A stretch of 55,385 bases of DNA from NCBI GenBank assembly GCA_016873395.1, contig VGXG01000014.1, positions 1-55,385 on the forward strand, given 5' to 3'. The stretch's first letter is position 1. Each line of letters starts with the position of its first letter. The translations under genes were made by a program, and so were the position numbers. The notes under the pieces are model-generated. The model worked only from the letters and a program-made list of their open reading frames with translations. It was not told the origin of the DNA and searched no databases. This document shows, in pieces, positions 16,963 through 25,422 of the stretch. Origin of the DNA: Nitrospira sp. GTDB lineage: Bacteria; Nitrospirota; Nitrospiria; Nitrospirales; Nitrospiraceae.

Positions 16963-17568
16963 TTATTGCAAGGCCAGGTGCGCCCGCCGGTTCTTCTGCC
17001 AGCAGTCCTTATTGTGCTCCGTGCAGAACGGCTTCTCCTTGCCGTAGCTGGTAACCTGGATCTGGGCCGTCGGCACCCCCAGGTCGCCCAGGTACCGCAT
17101 GGCCGCCTGAGCGCGACGCTCTCCCAAGACCAGGTTGTAGGCCAACGTACCGCGTTCGTCACAGTGACCGGAGATCAGCAGCTTCCAGCCGTTCTCTGAC
17201 TTAAGCAGGCTGGCATCCCGCTCCAACGTCGCTTTCCCGTCGTTTCGGATCGCGGCTCGGTCATAGTCGAAGAACACATCTGCGAGCTTGGAAGCCAGTT
17301 CGGCCAACCGGTCCGTCGCGGCAGGGGCCGCTTCAGTCGGGGCCTGCCTAGCCACCAGCGGAGGCGCTTCCGGCTCCGCCACGCGGGCCTCCGGCGGAGC
17401 CTCCGGCTTGCCGAAGCCCATCTCTTCGCGGGAGGGGGCGCTGGGACCTGGCACTAGAGTCTGATCGCCCGCCGAGGTGGACAGATTCTTGCTGCAACCG
17501 GCCAGCAAGACCGTGACGGCCACGCTGAGGTACAGCGAGACAAGACAGGTATTCTGAGACATCTTCAT
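16963..17568 (-). CDS. pal: Peptidoglycan-associated lipoprotein Pal (copy 1)
   Basis: 201 residues. The lipobox VTVLLAGC anchors it in the outer membrane. A Pro/Ala-rich linker follows, then the OmpA-like peptidoglycan-binding domain with VFFDYDRAAIR, ISGHCDERGTLAYNLVLGER and KNRRAHLAL. Pal links the outer membrane to the cell wall and to Tol. PFCTEHNKDCW near the C-terminus could form a disulfide. The ATG at 17568 follows AAAGGAAC and precedes a typical signal peptide. A second paralog lies at 23624-24223. Confidence 0.93.
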   Translation of the reverse strand: MKMSQNTCLVSLYLSVAVTVLLAGCSKNLSTSAGDQTLVPGPSAPSREEMGFGKPEAPPEARVAEPEAPPLVARQAPTEAAPAATDRLAELASKLADVFFDYDRAAIRNDGKATLERDASLLKSENGWKLLISGHCDERGTLAYNLVLGERRAQAAMRYLGDLGVPTAQIQVTSYGKEKPFCTEHNKDCWQKNRRAHLALQ

Positions 17569-17587
17569 AGAGGTTCCTTTGTGGGGG

Positions 17588-17938
17588 TTATGGGACATGA
17601 ATCGCGCGGGCCACGAGCCCGTCGTCATTCTTGACATAGGTGACCGACGCGGTTTCTCCGACCTTGAGATTGTCGAGGGTGACTTTCTTGGCCCCTCTCG
17701 TGATCACCGTGCCGGACTCCACGACGGCGCCGACGATCGATTCCTGCTTCTTGGCCGTTAGGGTCTTGACGACGATGACCGGAGGACTATCCGCGACGTT
17801 GACCGCTACCACTTCGCCTTTGACGGTACGTGTCGGCTGGTCCGCCTCGACGACCAACGCCGTCACGCCGACCATGCCGGCCACGGCCAGCATGACGAAC
17901 AGCTTGCGCAACAGAGCTTCCTTCCTTTTTCTCTCCAT
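17588..17938 (-). CDS. Small exported protein with a DUF5666-like beta fold
   Basis: 116 residues from an ATG preceded by AGAGGACG. The N-terminal segment LFVMLAVAGMVGVTALVVEA is a signal peptide or anchor. The remainder (VKGEVVAVNVADSPPVIVV to ASVTYVKNDDGLVARAIHV) has the 'KGxVxxV...VGxxVxVxY' look of DUF5666-type small beta domains. The function is unknown. It has its own promoter (17994-18021) and ends 19 bases before pal, so it probably heads a pal operon. The leader carries a small hairpin (CCGCA-GATA-TGCGG). Confidence 0.75.
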   Translation of the reverse strand: MERKRKEALLRKLFVMLAVAGMVGVTALVVEADQPTRTVKGEVVAVNVADSPPVIVVKTLTAKKQESIVGAVVESGTVITRGAKKVTLDNLKVGETASVTYVKNDDGLVARAIHVP

Positions 17939-17993
17939 CGTCCTCTCCCTCTCCGCATATCTGCGGACGCTCAAAGAATACACGCTGGGCTCC

Positions 17994-18021
17994 ACTATAT
18001 CAAATTTTTCTATTTCATCAA
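17994..18021 (-). promoter_or_regulatory. Promoter of the 17938 to pal operon
   Basis: On the minus strand TTGATG (18021-18016), a 16-base spacer and TATAGT (17999-17994), with an extended -10 TGA in front. Transcription is predicted near 17987. Confidence 0.75.
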
Positions 18022-18143
18022 GAGAAAAACCGACGGCTGGAGAACAATGCATTCTTCAAATCGCTCTGCCGACAGCGAACCTGCGGCTTTTTTCGCCTTT
18101 GCCGCTTCCTGCTCAATTGGGCAGGCAGCGTCGCGCCACGCCC

Positions 18144-18172
18144 TTGACTGGCCATCGGGGGACGGCTAATAT
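18144..18172 (+). promoter_or_regulatory. Sigma-70 promoter of the Gld-type ABC operon
   Basis: TTGACT (18144-18149), a 17-base spacer and TAATAT (18167-18172). The predicted start near 18179 falls inside the inverted repeat 18174-18220. Confidence 0.82.
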
Positions 18173-18173
18173 C

Positions 18174-18220
18174 CAGCAGGACCCGCCGCCTTGTCCGACT
18201 GAAGGCCGCGGGTCCTGCTG
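18174..18220 (+). promoter_or_regulatory. 13-bp inverted repeat at the transcription start of the ABC operon
   Basis: CAGCAGGACCCGC (18174-18186) is the exact reverse complement of 18208-18220. It overlaps the predicted start site, so it may be an operator. At least 8 bp would also form a 5'-terminal hairpin in the mRNA. Confidence 0.6.
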
Positions 18221-18253
18221 CGAAGTAAGGGACGCGGGAGCCTGGGCGGAACG

Positions 18254-19228
18254 ATGATCGAAGCGCGGGACATGACCAAACGCTATGGCGACCTGACGGC
18301 CATCGAACGGGTCACGTTCACAGTGGCCAAGGGTGAGGTGCTGGCCTTTCTGGGACCCAACGGAGCCGGTAAAACGACCACCATGCGAATCCTGACCTGC
18401 TTCATGCCGGCCACCGAAGGCACAGCCCTGGTGGCCGGGTTTGACTGTTTTGAACAGCCGGTTGAGGTCAAGCGCCGCATCGGCTACCTGCCTGAGACCC
18501 CGCCGGTCTATCAAGAGCTAACCGTCACGGAATACCTCACTTTCGTGGGCCGCATCAAGGGCATGGGAACAGCCGCCCTGCGGGCCGGCCTGGACCGCGT
18601 GGTGGAGCGGCTCTCGCTGGGCGACGTACGCCATCGCCTGATCGCCAACCTCTCCCGAGGCTATCGTCAACGGGTGGGACTGGCTCAGGCCCTGCTGCAT
18701 GATCCGCCGGTGTTGATCCTGGATGAGCCGACGGTTGGACTGGATCCGAAGCAGATCATCGAGATTCGCGAACTCATCAAGAGCCTGGCCGGCTCCCACA
18801 CGGTGATCCTCAGCACCCACATCCTGCCGGAAGCCACGGCGGTCTGCCAGCGGGTGGTCATCATCAACGCCGGTCGGATCGTGGCGGAGGATCAGCCGGA
18901 CCGCCTGTCCGCACGGCTGCGCCGATCGGAAAAACTCAGCATCACAGTCAAGGCACCGCCCGCCGATCTGGCCGGCCGCTTGCGCGCCCTGCCCGGAGTT
19001 CTGGCTGTCTTCGAGCCGACGGACGGGGGAGCCTTCCTTCTGGAATGTGCGCTGGGCCGGGACCTACGGGACGACATCGCCCGGTTTATCGTGACGAACG
19101 GGTGGGGCCTGTTGGAGCTGAAGACCGTGTCGATAACTTTGGAAGATGTGTTCCTGCACCTGACGCAGCATGAAGCAGGCATGGAGACGGGCTCAGGAAC
19201 CACCGAAACCCAGGAGCCCACTCTATGA
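18254..19228 (+). CDS. ABC transporter ATP-binding protein (GldA-like)
   Basis: 324 residues. Walker A GPNGAGKT (residues 34-41), signature LSRGYRQRVGLAQALL, Walker B VLILDEPTVGLDP and the switch histidine STHIL are all present. The closest families are the ABC-2 ATPases of Gld-type systems. It is encoded with a permease (overlap 19225-19228), a GldG-like protein and a DUF4340 protein, so it most likely powers that membrane complex. The substrate cannot be read from sequence. Confidence 0.92.
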   Translation: MIEARDMTKRYGDLTAIERVTFTVAKGEVLAFLGPNGAGKTTTMRILTCFMPATEGTALVAGFDCFEQPVEVKRRIGYLPETPPVYQELTVTEYLTFVGRIKGMGTAALRAGLDRVVERLSLGDVRHRLIANLSRGYRQRVGLAQALLHDPPVLILDEPTVGLDPKQIIEIRELIKSLAGSHTVILSTHILPEATAVCQRVVIINAGRIVAEDQPDRLSARLRRSEKLSITVKAPPADLAGRLRALPGVLAVFEPTDGGAFLLECALGRDLRDDIARFIVTNGWGLLELKTVSITLEDVFLHLTQHEAGMETGSGTTETQEPTL

Positions 19229-19995
19229 CCCCGGTCGGCGCCATCGTCGCCAAAGAGCTCCGTTCCTATTTCGTGTCGCCGATCGTCTACGTGGTGGGTT
19301 CCGTCTTCCTCCTCATTTTCGGCGTCTTGTCCTATGCCTACGTCGTTCTGGCCGGAAGCCAGGCGGTCCGGATGATGCAGCTCCAGGGTACCGCTGCCCA
19401 GCTCAACCTGAATGATCTGGTTTTCCGGCCCACCTTCGGCAGCATGGCGATCGTGCTGCTGCTGGCGCTTCCCCTGCTCACCATGCGCCTGTTCGCGGAA
19501 GAACGGAAGCTCCGAACCTTCGAGCTGCTCATGACTTCTCCTATCGGCATCAACGAGATCGTCTTCGGCAAGTTCCTGGGAGCCTACGTGATCTTCCTGG
19601 GCTTGTTGGGGCTGACCGGTCTCGTCCCGCTGGTCCTCTCGATGTACAGCAGTTTCGACTGGAATCCGATCCTGACCGGCTATCTCGGCCTCGCCTTACT
19701 CGGCGCCCTGTTCGTCGCTGCGGGCGTGCTGGCCTCGGCGCTGACCGAAAACCAGATCGTGGCCGCCTTCCTGAGCTTCGGCCTGCTGCTCCTGGTCTGG
19801 CTGCTGGGGGGGTTGGGGGCCATCCTGGGGGACACGCCGCTTGGCAACATCTTCGCCTACCTGTCCTTCTTCGAGCACTTCGACCGTCTGGTACGCGGGC
19901 TGATCGATACCAAGGATCTGGTCTATTTTCTCTGCGGCCTGGTTTTGCTGCTCTTCCTGGCCCACCGCGTAGTGGAGGCACAGCGATGGAAGTGA
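19225..19995 (+). CDS. ABC-2 type permease (GldF-like)
   Basis: 256 residues with six hydrophobic segments. The N-terminus PVGAIVAKELRSYFVSPIVY and the central EERKLRTFELLMTSP are typical of ABC-2 permeases paired with GldA/GldG-like partners. The ATGA overlap with the ATPase gene indicates translational coupling. Confidence 0.9.
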   Translation: MTPVGAIVAKELRSYFVSPIVYVVGSVFLLIFGVLSYAYVVLAGSQAVRMMQLQGTAAQLNLNDLVFRPTFGSMAIVLLLALPLLTMRLFAEERKLRTFELLMTSPIGINEIVFGKFLGAYVIFLGLLGLTGLVPLVLSMYSSFDWNPILTGYLGLALLGALFVAAGVLASALTENQIVAAFLSFGLLLLVWLLGGLGAILGDTPLGNIFAYLSFFEHFDRLVRGLIDTKDLVYFLCGLVLLLFLAHRVVEAQRWK

Positions 19996-20131
19996 TGAGG
20001 AAAAGCGTGGCAGCCAGACCATCCCTTTGCTCCCGGAGCGCGCACGCTCGGAAGGTGCTCGCTCGACGGCCGCAGTCAGGCTGGCCCGGCTGCCCCCCAT
20101 GGAAACGTGGACCGGGGAACGAAGGAAAGCA

Positions 20132-21655
20132 ATGAACCGATTTGCCTCATCCATCGGCATTATTGGTGCAGGGCTCGCCGTGGCGGGCTTTGTTGCCTAC
20201 AGCCTCGCGCCTGAGAAACTCTGGCTGGTCACCCTCAGCGAAGGCCTGGCCCTGGTCTTCCTGGTAGCCTTCTTTGTCGGCCACTTTGAGACGCTCAAGG
20301 CCTTCTCCGCGCGCCGATCCACGCGCCTGGGGCTCAATAGCCTGCTGATGGTGTTGCTGTTTGTCGCCATCCTGGTCATCGTCAATTTCCTCGCCGCACG
20401 CCATTCCCAACGGTGGGACTTCTCGGAAACTCAGCACTTCACCCTGGCCCCTCAGACACACCGGATGCTCAAAAGCCTGACCCGCGAGGTCAAGGTCACG
20501 GTTTTCTCCCAGGACCGGAGCCAGGCCTACATGACGTACAAGGACCTGCTGGACAGCTACAGGCAGGAGAGCGATCAGTTGAAGGTGGAGTTTGTGGACC
20601 CGGAACGGAGGCCGGCAGTGGCTCGCCAATACGGCATCACCAGGACCGACACAGCCGTGATCGAGAGCGGGCCGCACACGACCCGCGTCACCGCTGCCTC
20701 GGAGGCGGAGCTGACGGGGGCGTTGATCCGCGTGTCCAAGGACAGCAAGAAAAAAATCGTGTTTGTGGACGGACATGGGGAACGGAGCATCGCAGACCAG
20801 GAACGGACCGGGCTCTCGGTCGCGAAGGAGGCGCTGGTCAAGCAGGGCTATGACGTGGGGACGCTCACCCTGTTGCAAGCCAGCTCTGTGCCGGAGGACA
20901 TCTCCGTGCTGGTGTTGGCCGGTCCCAAGCGGCCGGTCACCAAAGAGGAAAAAGACCGTATCGCCCAGTACGTCGCCTCAGGCGGCCGCTTGCTGATTCT
21001 CCTTGATCCGGAAACGCAGGCCGATCTGGATGATCTGCTACGCCGGTGGGGCGTCGAAGCGGGAAAAGGCATCCTCGTGGACCTGCAAGACAGGTTGGCG
21101 CAGGGAGATCTGACCGCGCTCATGGTTCGGACCTTCACCGAACACGAGATTACCCAGGATTTCAACTTCGCGGTCTTGTTTCCCCTGTCCCGCTTCCTGG
21201 CCTTTCACGACGAGATAGGCCAGGAGTGGGACTTTGTCCCCTTGGCCAGGACCTCGGCCAGGAGCTGGGCTGAGACCGACATGAAGGGCCGCGTCGTCGG
21301 GTTCAACGAAAAGGAGGACGTGCAAGGCCCCCTGCCTCTGGCTGCCGCCCTGACCCCCAAGAAAGCCCCGGTGGAAGGCCGGAAGCGGGCGGCAATTGTC
21401 GTGGTCGGTAACTCCTCCTTCGCCAGCAACGCCTACGTGAATTTTCCCGGCAACACCGATTTTCTCCTGCACGCGCTGGGGTGGCTGGCGGAGGAGCGGG
21501 AGTTGATTTCCATCACGCCCAAGGAGCCGGCCTTTCGCCCTTTCATCCCCAATCCGACCCAGGAGCGCCTCCTGCTCTACGTCCAGGTGCTCCTGTTGCC
21601 AGCCCTGACCTTCCTCTGGGGCATGGCCACATGGCGACGTCGACGCCGCCTGTAA
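20132..21655 (+). CDS. GldG-like ABC auxiliary protein
   Basis: 507 residues. Two N-terminal membrane helices, a large extracytoplasmic domain and a C-terminal membrane helix with an Arg-rich end (WRRRRRL) match the 'gliding motility-associated ABC auxiliary' family (GldG). Characteristic stretches are KVTVFSQDRSQAYMTYKDLL, FVDPERRPAVARQYGI and VLVLAGPKRPVTKEEKDRI. The family occurs in many non-gliding bacteria, so motility is not implied. I start at the ATG at 20132 (AAGGAAAGC upstream). In-frame codons back to 20027 are less protein-like. Confidence 0.88.
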   Translation: MNRFASSIGIIGAGLAVAGFVAYSLAPEKLWLVTLSEGLALVFLVAFFVGHFETLKAFSARRSTRLGLNSLLMVLLFVAILVIVNFLAARHSQRWDFSETQHFTLAPQTHRMLKSLTREVKVTVFSQDRSQAYMTYKDLLDSYRQESDQLKVEFVDPERRPAVARQYGITRTDTAVIESGPHTTRVTAASEAELTGALIRVSKDSKKKIVFVDGHGERSIADQERTGLSVAKEALVKQGYDVGTLTLLQASSVPEDISVLVLAGPKRPVTKEEKDRIAQYVASGGRLLILLDPETQADLDDLLRRWGVEAGKGILVDLQDRLAQGDLTALMVRTFTEHEITQDFNFAVLFPLSRFLAFHDEIGQEWDFVPLARTSARSWAETDMKGRVVGFNEKEDVQGPLPLAAALTPKKAPVEGRKRAAIVVVGNSSFASNAYVNFPGNTDFLLHALGWLAEERELISITPKEPAFRPFIPNPTQERLLLYVQVLLLPALTFLWGMATWRRRRRL

Positions 21656-21663
21656 AGGCCGCC

Positions 21664-23079
21664 ATGAAGCGCTACTGGCTGACAATCCTGATGGCCCTTG
21701 CGCTGGCCGGCCTGGCTGCCTATGTCTATTGGGTCGAGCTCCCCTCGGAGCATAGCCAGACCGTGTCGGAAACGCGGGAGAAAAAACTGCTCCCGTTCGA
21801 GGAACGGGAGATCACCGGCCTGACCGTCCGTACGGAAAGCAGCGACGTGGTCCTGGCGCCGGATGAAGGACGGACGTGGAAAATTACGGCTCCGATTCGG
21901 GCGGAGGCGGACCGGCGGGAAGTCGACGCCCTGCTCAGGGCCCTGGTGTTGGGGAAAGTGGCGCGTGTCGTGGAGGAAAAAGCGGCAGCGCTCGCCCCCT
22001 TTGGGCTCGAGCATCCCTCCGTCGTCCTGACCGTTACGGCCGGATCCAACCAGGAGACCCTCTCGTTGGGCGACAGCGGGCCGATCTCTTCCACCCTCTA
22101 TGCCATGCGGGAATCCGACAGAAAAATCCTTTTGACCGACCTGGCGCCCAAAGACTTCCTCAACAAGACACTGCTGACCTTCCGGAAGAAGGAAGTGCTG
22201 CGTGTTGACCAGCCCCAGACCGAGCGCCTGCGACTCACCTCCCCCGCCGGCGAGATTGTCCTGTACCGGCAGGAGACAGGCGGTCCTGAGGCTCAGCCGA
22301 CATCGGCACCCATGCCGGACAAAAAGAAATGGAAGATTCTCTTTCCGATCGAGGCAAAAGCCGATCTGGTTGAGGTCCGCGGCCTCCTCCTGAAGCTGGA
22401 AGACCTCAAGGCCCTGGGGTTTGTCGATCCGGGGCCTCAGCGCGATGCGCTCCTGTCAAAGCTCACCAAGCCGGAGGTCAAGATCACCATCCATGTCGCC
22501 GGCGCAGACCAGACCGTAAAGCTGTACCAGCCGGATCCGACAAGCGGCGAGGCCTACGCGGTTACCACCAGCGACGCGCCCATCTATCGCGTCAGCCCAG
22601 CGGCTCTCAAGGATTTCTCCAAGGAGCTGTTCACGCTCCAGGACAAACGTCTGCTGGGCATGGATCTGGACGAGATCGCCATACTGGCGGTGAAGACCAG
22701 GGACCAGCAGTACGTCCTCATCAATCAGAACGGGGAATGGGTTCTGGAAGACCAGCCGGCCGAGACGCTGAATCAAGAGGCTGCGGACCTTTTTGTGAGC
22801 CGGGTGGTGAACCTGCCGGCTGAACTGCGCGTGGTCAAACAGGCCGGCCCGCTCGCCCCCTACGGCCTCGCAACCCCGGCCGCCGAGTTCACGGCCACGG
22901 CCAAGGACGGTAAACAACGTGGCCGGCTGCTGCTGGGAACCAGTTCAGGCGGCTTGGTCTATGCGATCGGCCAGGGGCTCACGGGCATCTTTCAGGCACG
23001 GGCCGATCTCCTCACCCAGATCCCGGCCAAGACAGACCTCAAGGCCAAAGAGCGGCAAGTCAGCGGCGTGTCGAAGTGA
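21664..23079 (+). CDS. DUF4340-domain membrane-anchored protein
   Basis: 471 residues. One N-terminal membrane helix (YWLTILMALALAGLAAYVYW) is followed by a repeated domain recognisable as DUF4340: EEREITGLTVRTESSDVVL, KITAPIRAEADRREVDALL and FPIEAKADLVEVRGLLLKL. Two or three copies of the fold appear in tandem. DUF4340 proteins are regularly encoded after GldG-like genes, as here, and presumably assemble with that complex. An alternative ATG at 21631 would overlap the previous gene by 25 bases. Confidence 0.85.
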   Translation: MKRYWLTILMALALAGLAAYVYWVELPSEHSQTVSETREKKLLPFEEREITGLTVRTESSDVVLAPDEGRTWKITAPIRAEADRREVDALLRALVLGKVARVVEEKAAALAPFGLEHPSVVLTVTAGSNQETLSLGDSGPISSTLYAMRESDRKILLTDLAPKDFLNKTLLTFRKKEVLRVDQPQTERLRLTSPAGEIVLYRQETGGPEAQPTSAPMPDKKKWKILFPIEAKADLVEVRGLLLKLEDLKALGFVDPGPQRDALLSKLTKPEVKITIHVAGADQTVKLYQPDPTSGEAYAVTTSDAPIYRVSPAALKDFSKELFTLQDKRLLGMDLDEIAILAVKTRDQQYVLINQNGEWVLEDQPAETLNQEAADLFVSRVVNLPAELRVVKQAGPLAPYGLATPAAEFTATAKDGKQRGRLLLGTSSGGLVYAIGQGLTGIFQARADLLTQIPAKTDLKAKERQVSGVSK

Positions 23080-23159
23080 GTGCCTGCGGCTGACGTTCTC
23101 CTCTTGTCGTGCCGTGACGGCTGGACATTCTCTTATTCGTTCGGTATCGTAGCCTCTGC

Positions 23160-23236
23160 GCCCCCGTAGCTCAGTTGGATAGAGCAGCGGTTTCCTAAAC
23201 CGCGTGTCGCACGTTCAATTCGTGTCGGGGGCACCA
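23160..23236 (+). tRNA. tRNA-Arg (anticodon CCT)
   Basis: A 77-base cloverleaf: acceptor GCCCCCG/CGGGGGC, anticodon arm GCGGT-TTCCTAA-ACCGC giving CCT (Arg, AGG codons), T-loop TTCAATT, CCA encoded at 23234-23236. It is followed at once by three copies of the two-hairpin element. Confidence 0.96.
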
Positions 23237-23300
23237 TACCGCGCTTGCGTGATCCGCCCGCTTCGATCACACGCGGGCGGATAGTTACTTTGCCTCCAGT
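23234..23300 (-). repeat. GGTATGG-family element after tRNA-Arg
   Basis: Read on the minus strand: GGAGGCAAAGTAACTATCC, stem CCGCCCGC/GCGGGCGG around GTGTGATCGAA, then ATCACGCAAGCGCGGTATGG. The final TGG is the complement of the tRNA CCA. The flanks extend the stem to 10 bp. Confidence 0.88.
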
Positions 23301-23310
23301 AGGCTAGATT

Positions 23311-23374
23311 CTTCGGTTGAACCGGCGGCTATTTTTCGATGTATCGTAATTGTTGCCGCCGGATAAACACCTTC
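23311..23374 (-). repeat. GGTATGG-family element, long-loop variant
   Basis: On the minus strand: GAAGGTGTTTATCCGGCGGC, a 25-base loop with ATTACGATACATCGA, GCCGCCGG, then TTCAACCGAAG. The end is cut before GGTATGG. It matches the long-loop copies at 41359 and 55141. Confidence 0.8.
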
Positions 23375-23394
23375 AGTGCTATTGGAAGATGGAG

Positions 23395-23471
23395 ATACCG
23401 CGCTTGCGTGAGCCACCGGCCTTTTTATCGCTTTATCGTGACTGCGGCCCGCGGAGAAACCCTTAATTTGG
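23395..23471 (-). repeat. GGTATGG-family element, third copy in tandem
   Basis: On the minus strand: GGGTTTCTCCGCGGGCCGCAG, loop with TCACGATAAAGCGAT, a diverged 3' stem (GGCCGGTGG), then CTCACGCAAGCGCGGTAT. This completes a three-copy array downstream of tRNA-Arg. Confidence 0.65.
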
Positions 23472-23555
23472 CAGGCTTTCTGAAGCCAGGCTCCGCCTGA
23501 ACTGATTGCCCTGGGATTTTTTTGGCGAGCAGACCGCAGATGAGGAGAAAATAAC

Positions 23556-23605
23556 GAGGCGTGCCCGGCTTTGCCGGCTAAAGGCTGCGACGCAGCACAC
23601 GCCTC
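23556..23605. terminator. Three-way-junction structure after the second pal gene
   Basis: Closing stem GAGGCGTG (23556-23563)/CACGCCTC (23598-23605) encloses two perfect hairpins, CCGGC-TTT-GCCGG and GCTGC-GAC-GCAGC. It lies just downstream of the pal copy 2 stop. Probably a transcript end or structured repeat. The remainder of 23472-23623 shows no gene. Confidence 0.6.
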
Positions 23606-23623
23606 AGAGGTTCAAGGCAGTTC

Positions 23624-24223
23624 TTATTGTATTGCGAAGTGCGCCCGCCGATTCTTCTGCCAGCAGTCTTCGTTCTGCTCGTTACAAAATGGCTTTTCTT
23701 TTCCGTAACTGACAATCTGAATTTGGGCCGGCGAGAGTCCGAGATCCGAGAGGTAGCGCTTGACGGACTGGGCGCGGCGCTCCCCCAAGACCAGATTGTA
23801 GGCCTGACTGCCCCGTTGATCGCAATGGCCCGTAATCAGAAGCTTCCAGTCCTGTTTCTCCATGAGCAACCGGGCATTGGCCTCCAACTTCGCTCGTCCC
23901 TCTTTCCGAATCGAGCTGCGATTGTAGTCAAAGTATACGTCTGACAGCGCGGCGGCCAACGCAGCCAGCCTGTCTGACCGAGTTGAAGACGATGAATCGG
24001 CAGCAGAGGTGCCGGACAGAGGCACTGCCGACTCCGTCACACGCACTTCCTTCATAGCATCCGGATTCCCGAACGCCATGTCATCTTTGGACTCCCTATG
24101 GTTTACCATGAACGCCTGGTCTTCCACCGATGTGGCAACTTGCTTGCCGGTGCATCCGGCCAGCATGATCGTGATGCCCAGGCAGGCATAGAATGCGTTC
24201 ATGCGATCGTCTGTTCGTAACAT
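23624..24223 (-). CDS. pal: Peptidoglycan-associated lipoprotein Pal (copy 2)
   Basis: 199 residues from the ATG at 24223. Lipobox TIMLAGC, Ser/Thr-rich linker, then the OmpA-like domain with VYFDYNRSSIRKEG, ITGHCDQRGSQAYNLVLGER and a C-terminus almost the same as copy 1 (SYGKEKPFC, DCWQKNRRAH). The two copies are clear paralogs with diverged N-terminal halves. It has no tol partner nearby and seems to be a single-gene unit with a three-way hairpin downstream. Confidence 0.92.
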   Translation of the reverse strand: MLRTDDRMNAFYACLGITIMLAGCTGKQVATSVEDQAFMVNHRESKDDMAFGNPDAMKEVRVTESAVPLSGTSAADSSSSTRSDRLAALAAALSDVYFDYNRSSIRKEGRAKLEANARLLMEKQDWKLLITGHCDQRGSQAYNLVLGERRAQSVKRYLSDLGLSPAQIQIVSYGKEKPFCNEQNEDCWQKNRRAHFAIQ

Positions 24224-24576
24224 GGAAGGACCCCTTTCCGGCGACCGATGGTGAAGGGCCGCCTCCCCAACCTTCTCCGCACCGGGTTCCAATTCATATG
24301 GTTGTCCCGTCGCAGGAACAGGCTGAACCATTTCCCATGGCGTCAGGTACCCTATCGGTTGGTCCCGTCGGAAGCTAAAGCCATCCGCTTGCAAGTCGGC
24401 CTATCTGGCGAGGAAAATCAATCCGTTCCGAATCAGGGTGATGTGCGTAACCTGGGGGCTAGTATACGGGAGGAGGGCGGACTGTCGCGCAAATACTTAT
24501 AGCAGGTCGGGTACGCGGGAGCCAGGTTGAGTGGAGCACCACCGACCCTTCGAATCCCGGCTCCCGGTCACCGACC
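24224..24576. other. Intergenic region upstream of pal copy 2
   Basis: 353 bases with no gene. A minus-strand TATACT (24466-24461), with TTGCGC 20 bases before it (24492-24487), is a possible weak promoter for pal copy 2, leaving a leader of about 230 bases. I see no other structure. Confidence 0.4.
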
Positions 24577-24951
24577 CTACTTCATCTTCAGGTGCTTCTT
24601 GAGGATGTCGGAGTTCCGGATGTCCTGGTTGTTCTTGCCGAGATCGTGCGCCATCTTGAAATGCTCCGTGGCCCCCTTGTGATCGCCGGTCTTATCCAGC
24701 GCGAGGGCGAGATTGTAATGCGCTTCGGCTGACTGAGGATCGTCCTTCGCAGCCGCCTGGAAATGCTTGAGCGCCACATCGAAGTGGCCTTGATTATAAT
24801 GCTCGACCCCTTCCTTGCTGTGCGCTTCGGCCTTGGACCCGGCGGCCACCTGGAGCACCGGCGCAGCCTTGCCCATGTCCGCCCAACTGTTTTCCCCCGC
24901 CGCCGGCAGGAGACTCACGACAAGAATGACGAGACCGGCTAGTTGCATCAT
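24577..24951 (-). CDS. Small exported TPR protein
   Basis: 124 residues from the ATG at 24951, five bases after GGAGG. An upstream in-frame ATG at 24963 sits inside the repeat. A signal peptide (LAGLVILVVSLLPAAG) is followed by about two and a half TPR repeats (EGVEHYNQGHFDVALKHFQA, AEAHYNLALALDKTGDHKGA). It probably acts as a periplasmic adaptor; no partner is evident. Confidence 0.85.
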   Translation of the reverse strand: MMQLAGLVILVVSLLPAAGENSWADMGKAAPVLQVAAGSKAEAHSKEGVEHYNQGHFDVALKHFQAAAKDDPQSAEAHYNLALALDKTGDHKGATEHFKMAHDLGKNNQDIRNSDILKKHLKMK

Positions 24952-24959
24952 AACGTCCT

Positions 24960-25037
24960 CCATACCAACCTTTGGTTGAACCGCCCGCCTCGATCAGATC
25001 AAATGCGGGCGGATAGTTCCTTTGCCACCAGTGCTCT
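24960..25037 (-). repeat. GGTATGG-family element before the TPR gene
   Basis: On the minus strand: GAGCACTGGTGGCAAAGGAACTATCC-type 5' flank, stem CCGCCCGC/GCGGGCGG around a loop with TTTGATCTGATCGAG, then TTCAACCAAAGGTTGGTATGG. The second hairpin is CAACC-AAA-GGTTG. It ends in TATGGAGG, the ribosome-binding site of the gene. Confidence 0.87.
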
Positions 25038-25422
25038 TGCCTCTTTCATAGATTTGATAGGCATCGAGCGAAGGCCCACCATTCACCCTTTTGCGAGGTT
25101 CAAAGATCATCCTTACCATCCAGTACGGACCGGCTTCGGTGTTGGATGTCTGGCCCTGCAGGGTTTCCATCCGCCAGCGGAAGAAGTTCTTTGGTTGCTT
25201 TTTCCTGCCTGGTGTGATAGCGTGAGCCTCGCTTCGTTGCCTCGGGCCTGGCAAGGGGGCATCGCCAGCAAGGCCCTGAATGGATGTTGTTTTGCCCCGG
25301 GAATTTGATCGGAAGTCAGACCTAAGCCGCTTCTTTACCCCGCGTCTTCGGCCCGCTCCTTCCCTTCTGCTCCTCGTTCTCGAGACCAAGACAATATCAT
25401 AATCATTTTAAGGAGGGACCCA
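25038..25422. other. Gene-free region upstream of the RRM gene
   Basis: 385 bases without a convincing gene on either strand. A hairpin-prone GGGCCTGGC...GCCAGCAAGGCCC stretch lies near 25238-25277. Near 25394 ATATCATAATC could be a -10. The end, AAGGAGGGACCC, holds the ribosome-binding site of the RRM gene. Confidence 0.4.

Noticed and set aside
20027-20131. Longer N-terminus for the GldG-like protein
   Set aside because: The extra 35 codons are Arg/Ala-rich, lack a ribosome-binding site at the start and precede a normal membrane-protein start at 20132.
24943-25389. Frames on both strands between the TPR and RRM genes
   Set aside because: They run through the two-hairpin element, lack ribosome-binding sites and have no protein-like features.
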